The notes under the pieces: generated by a model | Databases searched by the model: none | Seen by the model: only the letters and a program-made list of their open reading frames with translations | Told to the model about the DNA's origin: nothing | Made by a program: the position numbers and the translations under genes | Shown here: one piece after another, positions 1 through 7,013 of the stretch | How positions within the stretch are numbered: position 1 is the stretch's first letter | Layout of the letters: each line of letters opens with the position of its first letter | Assembly: GCA_050117725.1 (NCBI GenBank) | Contig: JASFME010000017.1 | Span: 1 to 19,014, forward strand | Source of the DNA: JASFJH01 sp050117725 | Lineage (GTDB): Bacteria > Pseudomonadota > Gammaproteobacteria > AKS1 | Length of the DNA: 19,014 nt | Direction of reading: 5' to 3'

Positions 1-1
1 C

Positions 2-463
2 TATGGTACCTCGCGTCTGAATCGCGAAGCCGGTCCGACCTTTTCTTCAATCCACGTACCGACTTCCTGCCGACACTGTGAACACCCGCATTGCATGAAG
101 GAGTGCCCGCCGGATGCCATCCACCGCGCACCCAATGGTGAAGTCTATATCGCGGAAAACTGCATCGGCTGTGGTAACTGCCAGCGCAACTGCCCTTACG
201 GTGTTATCCAGATGGCCACCATCTCGAAAAAACGCCACGCAAATTTGTGGGGCTGGCTGCTCACAGGTGCCGGTATTGCTCCCGGTGGCAGCAACGCCAA
301 GGCAGCGAAAAAAGATCCGGACGCGAAAAAGATGGCTGTCAAATGCGACATGTGCAAGGACATACCGGGCGGGGCATCCTGTGTTCGCGCCTGCCCTACT
401 GGTGCAGCCATACGCGTTAACCCGTCCGAGTTCATGTCGGTTACCAACCTGAGTAATTACTAG
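2..463 (+). CDS. 4Fe-4S ferredoxin-type electron transfer protein (3' part)
   Basis: The frame is open from base 2, so this is the C-terminal 153 residues of a longer protein; the first ATG (base 95) lies inside the first cysteine motif and cannot be the start. Three cysteine groups are visible: CX2CX4CX3C (from base 68), CX2CX2CX3C (CIGCGNCQRNC) and CX2CX8CX3C (CDMCKDIPGGASCVRAC). Their order and spacing resemble the Fe-S subunits of the DmsB/HybA/NrfC group, which carry electrons between a membrane quinone site and a partner. There is no membrane segment in the visible part. Proteins of this kind beside multiheme cytochromes sometimes carry an N-terminal cyclic-nucleotide-binding domain; whether this one does lies outside the window. 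It is followed after 25 bases by a b-type cytochrome gene on the same strand, so it probably passes electrons to or from that protein on the cytoplasmic side. Confidence 0.85.
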   Translation, partial: YGTSRLNREAGPTFSSIHVPTSCRHCEHPHCMKECPPDAIHRAPNGEVYIAENCIGCGNCQRNCPYGVIQMATISKKRHANLWGWLLTGAGIAPGGSNAKAAKKDPDAKKMAVKCDMCKDIPGGASCVRACPTGAAIRVNPSEFMSVTNLSNY

Positions 464-488
464 GCCGGCCTTGTCAGGGATATCAATC

Positions 489-1319
489 ATGCATCAGTCA
501 GTACTGGTTTTTAACAGCTTCAAATATTTCAAGATCAGCATGCTCCTTATGTTGCTGAGCATTATTGTTTATGCCTTTCACAACCCTGTCGATGGCCCGA
601 ATGGTGGCACCTGGCTCGGTTACACTCTGGGCACGATTGGCGCCCTGTTGATCATATGGTTGATGTGGTTTGGTATTCGCAAACGCAGTTATAAATCCAA
701 TACAGGGCGTGTCGAAGGCTGGCTGTCTGCGCACATCTATCTTGGCACGGCACTGATTATCATCGCCACCCTTCATGCCGGCTTCCAGCTTGGCTGGAAC
801 CTGCACTCGCTTGCCTACGTGCTCATGCTGGTTGTTATTGCCAGTGGCATGTTCGGAGTATTTGCCTACCTGCGTTACCCGGAACTTATGACCGACAACC
901 GTCGCGGCCGCACCATGACGATGATGCTCGGCGAGATGGCCGATCTGGATCGGGAATGCCGTGATGTCGCCGGGGAACTTAGCGATGAAATTAACCGTGC
1001 GATCCTGCACTCGAGCGAAAACACACGGATTGGTGGTTCAATGCGTCGCCAACTCTCCGGAAAAGATCCGAAGTGTGCAACAACGGCAGCATACCACCAG
1101 GTTGAACAATACGTGGAGAATGTCACCCCGGAGCAGGCCGAAGCGGCACGCCGTTTGCTGATCCTGCTGGGTAAAAAAGTTGAACTCGTGCAACGTGCGC
1201 GTCGTGATGTGCAATACAAGGCACTCATGGACTTCTGGCTGTACTTTCATATTCCACTTTCATTCGGGTTACTTGCTGCACTGGTGGCCCATATTGTTTC
1301 GGTCTTCTTTTACTGGTAG
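489..1319 (+). CDS. Membrane di-heme b-type cytochrome-like protein
   Basis: 276 residues. The ATG at 489 is preceded by AGGGA at 476-480, better placed than the TTG at 471. About five hydrophobic segments are visible: near residues 13-30, 43-63, 80-98, 106-128 and 250-273. Histidines sit at 82 and 96 in one helix and at 254 and 268 in the last helix. Both pairs are 14 residues apart, the spacing that holds two stacked b hemes in four-helix cytochromes b. A polar stretch of about 115 residues (about 131-248), rich in charged residues, separates the last two helices and probably faces one side of the membrane as a docking domain. I recognise no named family. It sits between an Fe-S protein gene and an FHA-decaheme gene (6-base gap), so it is a good candidate for the quinone-linked membrane member of the chain. 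The heme ligands are inferred from spacing. Confidence 0.75.
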   Translation: MHQSVLVFNSFKYFKISMLLMLLSIIVYAFHNPVDGPNGGTWLGYTLGTIGALLIIWLMWFGIRKRSYKSNTGRVEGWLSAHIYLGTALIIIATLHAGFQLGWNLHSLAYVLMLVVIASGMFGVFAYLRYPELMTDNRRGRTMTMMLGEMADLDRECRDVAGELSDEINRAILHSSENTRIGGSMRRQLSGKDPKCATTAAYHQVEQYVENVTPEQAEAARRLLILLGKKVELVQRARRDVQYKALMDFWLYFHIPLSFGLLAALVAHIVSVFFYW

Positions 1320-1325
1320 GCGATC

Positions 1326-3068
1326 ATGCAGTGTAAAGTCAGCTTTATTACCCGCAAGACCAAAGGTGGAATAACTCACAAGGATGAGGTCCGTTCAGGT
1401 GATGTGCTACGGATTGGCCGAAGTACTGATAATGAAATTTACCTGTCAGATTTTCGTGCTTCCCTGCACCATGCCACCTTGCATGATCGTCAGGGCAACT
1501 ACCATATCGAGGCCGAGGCCGGTGCCGACCTGCGGGTTAACGGGAGTGTTGCCCAGTCTGCCCGTCTGAAAATCGGCGATGTCATTGCGATTGGCCCCTA
1601 CGACATCACCATCTGTGAATCCGACAGCGGTGAAGATCTGCAACTCAACATTGAACTGACCCGCCCTCTCGGCGATGACCTGCAACGCCTGCAGGAACGT
1701 TCCGTGACCACGCTGGCCGGCACCGGAATCAGCAAACGCCGCTGGTCCTGGGCATTGTTTGTTATTATCGCGGCGCTGTTCCTGATCGTACCGGTCACCG
1801 CGTTCTACGTGCAACCCCTGCAAGATGTTCTGTCCGACGGGCCTGTCACAGCTGACATTGCCTGGAAATCAGGCGACTACGCAGCGGCACACAAATTCTT
1901 TGGCACTGATTGCAAGACCTGTCACCAGGATGCATTTGTCACGGTCCGTGACAAGGCCTGTATCAGTTGCCATACACAAACTACCGCACACGCGGATCCT
2001 GCAAAGTTTGACCTGCCGGGCCTGAGCACGACGCGTTGCGCAAGCTGTCACAAGGAACACAACGGGGAACACGCGCTGGTACGTAAAGACGAGCAATTGT
2101 GCGGCGACTGCCATCGCGATCTCGATACCCACAGTGAAACCAAGTTAAAAAACGCCAGTGATTTCGGCCATCATCATGCTGAATTCAGTGCCACCCTGTT
2201 CCGCTACAGTGCGCAGGCACATAAATTCACCCCAGAGCGTGTCGCACTCGATGACAAACAGGCTCTGGTGGAAACCTCCAATCTGAAATTCAACCATGAA
2301 AAGCATCTTGACCCGGAAGGTATCGATTCACCTGACGCCCCGAATGGCAAGAAGGTCATGGCCTGTGCTGATTGTCACCGCCCTGAACCTGGTGGTCTTG
2401 GTATGCAGGCAATCAACATGGAACGGGATTGTGCCGAATGTCATCGCCTCGAGTTTGAACCGGACAACCCGCAGCGTGTCGTGCCACACGGCAACACCGA
2501 ACAGGTGCTGTATACGCTGACCGAATACTACGGCAACCTTGCCCTGAAGGGAGGCTATGAAGATCCTCAGGCCCCGCGCGTGGTACGTAACCGTCGTCGT
2601 CCAGGCCAGAAACTGACCCGAACCGAACGCAGGCAGGCCTTCGACTGGGCGGCCAGCAAGGCGCTTGAAGTCGGCGCCGATTTGTTCGAAGGCCGGGTCT
2701 GCTCGACGTGCCACGACGTCACCCAATTGCGCGCTGACTACCCGCCACTGTGGGAGATTGCACCGGTCGAGATTGCAGATACCTGGCTGCCAAAGGCAAC
2801 ATTTGCCCACAAGAACCATGCAACCATGGAATGTGCTGACTGCCACGACGTCGCCAAATCAGAAGAAAGCAGTGATGTTCTGATCCCGGGTATCGAAAAC
2901 TGTCGCCAGTGCCATGCCGGCACCGAATCCGTGACCAACCGCCTCGAGTCGACCTGCGTGGACTGTCACGGCTTCCATATTGCAGAGGGCCATGCCCTGG
3001 GCAACCGCGAAGGCATGGCTGCCAGTGAGAAAAGCGGTACCTCGCTGCGCATGGAAAAGAACCAGTAG
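1326..3068 (+). CDS. FHA domain - transmembrane - decaheme c-type cytochrome
   Basis: 580 residues with three parts. Residues about 20-97 form a forkhead-associated domain: GR at 31-32 (IGRSTDNEIYL), S46 and H49-A50, then NG at 72-73 and a GD turn, as in phosphothreonine-binding FHA folds. One membrane helix follows at about 140-162. It is preceded by KRR, so the FHA domain should be cytoplasmic and the rest periplasmic. Residues 196-560 hold ten CXXCH motifs: CKTCH, CISCH, CASCH, CGDCH, CADCH, CAECH, CSTCH, CADCH, CRQCH, CVDCH. Extra His residues (HHH near 280) could be distal ligands. The likely role is moving electrons from the membrane cytochrome b into the periplasm, with the FHA domain binding a phosphorylated partner or gating assembly. 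The gene starts 6 bases after its upstream neighbour and ends 31 bases before the lipoprotein gene. Domains are clear; the role is inferred. Confidence 0.85.
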   Translation: MQCKVSFITRKTKGGITHKDEVRSGDVLRIGRSTDNEIYLSDFRASLHHATLHDRQGNYHIEAEAGADLRVNGSVAQSARLKIGDVIAIGPYDITICESDSGEDLQLNIELTRPLGDDLQRLQERSVTTLAGTGISKRRWSWALFVIIAALFLIVPVTAFYVQPLQDVLSDGPVTADIAWKSGDYAAAHKFFGTDCKTCHQDAFVTVRDKACISCHTQTTAHADPAKFDLPGLSTTRCASCHKEHNGEHALVRKDEQLCGDCHRDLDTHSETKLKNASDFGHHHAEFSATLFRYSAQAHKFTPERVALDDKQALVETSNLKFNHEKHLDPEGIDSPDAPNGKKVMACADCHRPEPGGLGMQAINMERDCAECHRLEFEPDNPQRVVPHGNTEQVLYTLTEYYGNLALKGGYEDPQAPRVVRNRRRPGQKLTRTERRQAFDWAASKALEVGADLFEGRVCSTCHDVTQLRADYPPLWEIAPVEIADTWLPKATFAHKNHATMECADCHDVAKSEESSDVLIPGIENCRQCHAGTESVTNRLESTCVDCHGFHIAEGHALGNREGMAASEKSGTSLRMEKNQ

Positions 3069-3099
3069 TAATCAACGTTTTTAAGGGTGGGAAATCATC

Positions 3100-5103
3100 A
3101 TGAACATACGTGCCATTTTTCCGAATAGCGCCTTGCTGGCCGTACTTCTTGCTCTCGCCGCCTGTGGTGGCGGTGGTGGCGGTGGTGACGGTACCTCACC
3201 GGGTGGCACAACGCCGGACTCTGGCTGCACCGGCCAGTGCGCCACCACGATGCCGGCAAACCTGACGACGGCCGATGTCGATCAAATTATTGCCCAGGCG
3301 GCAGAAGAAGCGGATGCGCGCGGTCTGAATGCAACCATCGCGGTCACTGATCGGGTCGGCAACGTACTGGGGGTGTACCGCATAGGTGCGGCGGCCACCT
3401 TTACTATTCGATCAGGCCTCGTGCCAATCACGACAAGTTCGGGGCTGGAAAATATCGCTGTTCTCGATACCACACAAGCGGCAATCGCCAAGGCAGTGAC
3501 TGGCGCCTACCTCGCCTCGGAAGGCAATGCCTTCAGCTCACGCACCGCCAGCCATATCGTGCAGGAGCACTTCAGCCCGCATGAAACCGGGCAACCGGGC
3601 GGCCCCCTGTTCGGTGTGCAATTCAGCCAATTGCCCTGCAGTGACTTTGTGCAACAGGGTACGGCGGTTGGTATCGGCCCGCGTCGTTCGCCGCTCGGGC
3701 TGTCAGCTGATCCGGGCGGTTTCCCACTGTACAAGAACGGCCAACCGGTCGGTGGTATTGGCGTGATCGCGGATGGCCTGTACAGCCTCGATCTGGATAT
3801 CCTCGATATCGATTCACCGAATCATGATGAGATCATCGCCCTGGCCGGCCAGTTCGGTTATGCACCACCCGCCGATCGCCAGGCCGATCGCATTACTGCC
3901 GATGGTCGCACCCTGCGTTACTCGGATGCTACTGCAGCGAACTTTCTTGCCGACCCGACGGCGGCCAGCATTGTGACGGCCCCGGGTGCCTATGTTGCCG
4001 ATATAACCGGCGATTATTACCCTGGTGGCGGCGCGCGCGCCGGTACGACATTTGCTATGCCGAATTCCGGGATTGAACCGGCCGATGATGTCGACGCTGC
4101 ACTGTACCCGGGACTCGACGCCTTTGTCCTGACTGATGGTAGTTCCAATAACCGTTATACCCCGACAGCAGGGGCTTCGAATGGGGGTGAGAACCTCACC
4201 GCGAATGAAGTCACCGAGATCGTGCGCGCTGCACTCGATGTTGCAAACCGTGCCCGCGCGCAGATCCGCCGTCCCACCGGCAGCCAGGCTCGTGTGTCCA
4301 TATCGGTGGTCGGTCCGGACGGCGCCATCCTCGCCATCGCCCGGACCCGTGATGCGCCGATGTTCGGTACCGATGTATCACTGCAAAAGGCACGTACTGC
4401 GACCTTCTTTTCCAGCGATGATGCCGGCACAGAGCTGAGCGGTCTCGCCGACGCGAATGCGGCGGGCTATACCTCGTCGATTGCGCAGTACGTCACCGAT
4501 GTGCGCGCCTTCGTCAATGACAATAATGCCCTGACCGGCACGCACGCCTTTGCCGACCGCTCGGGAGGTAACCTGTCACGCCCCTATTACCCGGACGGCA
4601 ATACGCTTGGCCCCAACGGTCCGCTCAGCAAGCCCTATGGCGGCCGCGCGGTGATCACGAACAATGAGTGGAGCCCGTTCTCGACCGGCCTGCAACTCGA
4701 CCTCGTCTTCAATGCGCTGGTAACACATCTGGTTACGGGTGCCGATGTGACTGATTGCACCGGCGCGACAGGTGGACGACTGGCCAACGGCATCCAGATC
4801 TTCCCGGGCTCGGTGCCGATTTATAAAAACGGCGTCCTTGTCGGCGGCATCGGCGTCTCCGGTGACGGTGTCGATCAGGACGACATGATTTCCTTCCTCG
4901 GCCTGTATAACGCGAGTATCACGCTGGGTGGGGACGGTATCGGTGATACTGTGGGTGAAATCGGAAATGCCCCGGTGTTGATACGCGCCGATCAGATCCC
5001 GACGTACGACCCTAGTGGCTTTACCCAGGCCTTGCGTTATATCCAGTGCCCGCAAAACCCGTTCCTGGGCAGCACAGAAGAAAACGTCTGCGACGGAAAA
5101 TAA
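3100..5103 (+). CDS. Lipoprotein with tandem HbpS/GlcG-like (DUF336) domains
   Basis: 667 residues. A signal peptide ends in a lipobox (LAAC, Cys22). Seven glycines follow directly, then a Gly/Thr/Ser/Pro linker; Gly at +2 fits outer-membrane sorting. Two related halves are visible, about 55-253 and 366-605. Each opens with a helical start of DUF336 type (LTTADVDQII; LTANEVTEIV) and a strand pair ending in GNVLGVYR or GAILAIAR. Each closes with YKNGQPVGGIGV (211 on) or YKNGVLVGGIGV (575 on). The HbpS/GlcG fold binds heme or other small ligands in some members; each unit here is longer than the usual 140-180 residues because of inserts. A GGGTGGGA-type ribosome site precedes ATG 3100. The gene lies between the FHA-decaheme and barrel genes, suggesting an accessory that senses, scavenges or handles heme at the outer membrane. 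There is no CXXCH. The fold is fairly sure, the role is not. Confidence 0.8.
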   Translation: MNIRAIFPNSALLAVLLALAACGGGGGGGDGTSPGGTTPDSGCTGQCATTMPANLTTADVDQIIAQAAEEADARGLNATIAVTDRVGNVLGVYRIGAAATFTIRSGLVPITTSSGLENIAVLDTTQAAIAKAVTGAYLASEGNAFSSRTASHIVQEHFSPHETGQPGGPLFGVQFSQLPCSDFVQQGTAVGIGPRRSPLGLSADPGGFPLYKNGQPVGGIGVIADGLYSLDLDILDIDSPNHDEIIALAGQFGYAPPADRQADRITADGRTLRYSDATAANFLADPTAASIVTAPGAYVADITGDYYPGGGARAGTTFAMPNSGIEPADDVDAALYPGLDAFVLTDGSSNNRYTPTAGASNGGENLTANEVTEIVRAALDVANRARAQIRRPTGSQARVSISVVGPDGAILAIARTRDAPMFGTDVSLQKARTATFFSSDDAGTELSGLADANAAGYTSSIAQYVTDVRAFVNDNNALTGTHAFADRSGGNLSRPYYPDGNTLGPNGPLSKPYGGRAVITNNEWSPFSTGLQLDLVFNALVTHLVTGADVTDCTGATGGRLANGIQIFPGSVPIYKNGVLVGGIGVSGDGVDQDDMISFLGLYNASITLGGDGIGDTVGEIGNAPVLIRADQIPTYDPSGFTQALRYIQCPQNPFLGSTEENVCDGK

Positions 5104-5107
5104 CAAT

Positions 5108-7003
5108 ATGCGACAACCTAAACCTGCACGTTTGACACTGCTTGGACTGGCGCTGTGCAGCAGCCAGGCCGTGCATGCTGATACCGTAATTGCCGACAAC
5201 GCGCCCCTGGGCTATGCAAACCTGTCCGAACAAATCGTTGTTGCGCAGCTTGATGATGCAGATAGCAGCAACACCTGGCCAGGCATTACTGGCGTCACGC
5301 GGGCCGATCCATTACTGCTCGCCGATGTCGACCGCCGCCGACCCGGTCCTGCCCGTGAACCGGAACGCCCGGAACCGACATACGAAGATCCGAACCGCAA
5401 GGGCGACCTGCGCCCGATTGCCGTACCGCACCCGAACCTGCCGCGCGAGTCGATCCCGATCCCGGATCGTTGGCGGATTGTCGAGGCCATCGGTGTCAAT
5501 GAGCGCTGGTTTGACCCGTACAACCAGAACACGCTGAAGGCCGACCGGCCGATCTTCGGCGATGACTGGTTTTTCAACGTCAGTCTGATCTCGGACACGG
5601 TCTATGAGCCCCGCAAGTTCCCGACCCCGGTTGCACCACAAAGCAGCCGCAGTCCCGGCGCGCTGGATGTGTTCGGTGGCCGCAACCAGTCGGTATTTGT
5701 CGAAACCCTGATCGCGGGTTTCGTGCTGTACCAGGGCGACACGACTTTCCGCCCGCCGGATCACGAGTTCCGCCTGACCGCGGCCTACAGCTACAACCGC
5801 GTCAAGGTCGATGAAGATCGCGTGTTGAATATCAACCCGAATGCGGGTGCCGAGCGCACCGATACTTTCCTCGGTATCCAGGAACTGTTCTGGGACAAAC
5901 ATCTGCGCAATGTCTCGGAGCGTTATGACTTCGACAGTTTCCGCATCGGTATCCAGCCGTTCCAGGCGGATTTCCGCGGCTTCCTGTTCAACGACCAGCA
6001 GTTCGGCGTGCGCCTGTTCGGCAACCGCGACAACAACTTCTACCAGTACAACCTGGCCTGGTTCCGCCGCCTCGAGAAGGACATCAACAGTGGCCTGAAC
6101 GATATCGGCGAGGACCTGCGCGAGGATGACGTGTTTATCGCGAACGTCTACAAGCAGGATTTCCCGGTGGTCGGCTATACCTCGCAGGCCACGGTGGTGC
6201 ACAACCGCAACCGTGAGGACGAGCTGTATTTCGATAACAACGGCTTCCTGCAACGCCCCGCCCCGCTCGGCCAGGGCCGGCCGCGTGAATACGATGTCAC
6301 TTATATCGGTTACAACGGCGATGGTCACCTCGGCCGCGTTAACCTGACCACCTCGTGGTATTACGCCACGGGCAAGGAAAACCGTAACATCTTCGTCAAC
6401 GATGACACGACGATCGATGCGTTCTTCCTCGCTGCCGAGGCGTCGATGGATTTCGACTGGGTGCGCCTGCGCCTGTCCGGCCTGTACGCGAGTGGCGACA
6501 AGGAACCGTTCGATGACAAGTCACAGGGCTTTGACGCAATCTTTGAAAACCCGATCTTTGCCGGTGCCGACACGAGCTTCTGGATCCGCCAGCCGGTGCC
6601 GAATATCGGTGGCGGTGGCGTATCACTTTCCGCTCGCAACGGTGTCCTGAACTCGCTGCGCAGCTCGAAGGAACTCGGCCAGTCCAACTTCGTCAACCCG
6701 GGTACGACCCTGCTCGGCGCCGGTGCGGATTTTGATGTCACCCCGGAATGGCGCGTCTCGGTGAATGCCAACAAGCTTGGCTTCGCCAACACCTCATCAC
6801 TCGAAGTACTGCGCCAACTGGGTAACATCGACAAGGATATAGGCTGGGACCTTTCAGTGGCCGGTATCTATCGGCCGTTATTCAGCCAGAACATTATCTT
6901 CCGCCTGTCCGGTGCCGTACTCGTGCCGGGTGATGGCTTTGAACAACTGTATGGCGACGAGAACTCTTACTCGATTCTCGCCAACCTGATCCTGACGTAC
7001 TGA
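5108..7003 (+). CDS. Outer-membrane beta-barrel, probable cytochrome-conduit porin
   Basis: 631 residues from ATG 5108, four bases after the lipoprotein stop; upstream in-frame ATG codons lie inside that gene. Residues 1-24 are a signal peptide cut after AVHA. A Pro/Arg/Glu-rich segment (about 76-98) precedes the barrel part. From about residue 150 on there are many alternating polar/aromatic strands (for example FRLTAAYSYNRVKVDEDR, VRLRLSGLYASGD). The protein ends ILANLILTY, an aromatic C-terminus as read by the BAM complex. I see no cysteine after the signal peptide, so it lacks the N-terminal CXXC seen in MtrB. The size suits a barrel large enough to sheath a cytochrome, but no homology to MtrB/PioB is evident by eye. 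It is directly followed by the secreted decaheme gene (10 bases), which argues for a porin-cytochrome pair. A general substrate porin is the alternative. Confidence 0.75.
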   Translation: MRQPKPARLTLLGLALCSSQAVHADTVIADNAPLGYANLSEQIVVAQLDDADSSNTWPGITGVTRADPLLLADVDRRRPGPAREPERPEPTYEDPNRKGDLRPIAVPHPNLPRESIPIPDRWRIVEAIGVNERWFDPYNQNTLKADRPIFGDDWFFNVSLISDTVYEPRKFPTPVAPQSSRSPGALDVFGGRNQSVFVETLIAGFVLYQGDTTFRPPDHEFRLTAAYSYNRVKVDEDRVLNINPNAGAERTDTFLGIQELFWDKHLRNVSERYDFDSFRIGIQPFQADFRGFLFNDQQFGVRLFGNRDNNFYQYNLAWFRRLEKDINSGLNDIGEDLREDDVFIANVYKQDFPVVGYTSQATVVHNRNREDELYFDNNGFLQRPAPLGQGRPREYDVTYIGYNGDGHLGRVNLTTSWYYATGKENRNIFVNDDTTIDAFFLAAEASMDFDWVRLRLSGLYASGDKEPFDDKSQGFDAIFENPIFAGADTSFWIRQPVPNIGGGGVSLSARNGVLNSLRSSKELGQSNFVNPGTTLLGAGADFDVTPEWRVSVNANKLGFANTSSLEVLRQLGNIDKDIGWDLSVAGIYRPLFSQNIIFRLSGAVLVPGDGFEQLYGDENSYSILANLILTY

Positions 7004-7013
7004 GGGAACACGC

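Noticed and set aside
95..463. Complete small ferredoxin starting at ATG 95
   Set aside because: The start would cut the first CX2CX4CX3C motif in half and the frame is open to the window edge, so the gene is partial.
5312..6328. Long minus-strand open frame (338 codons) inside the barrel gene
   Set aside because: Antisense shadow of a GC-rich gene; no signal, no motif, no ribosome site, and the plus-strand barrel has a signal peptide and a typical C-terminus.
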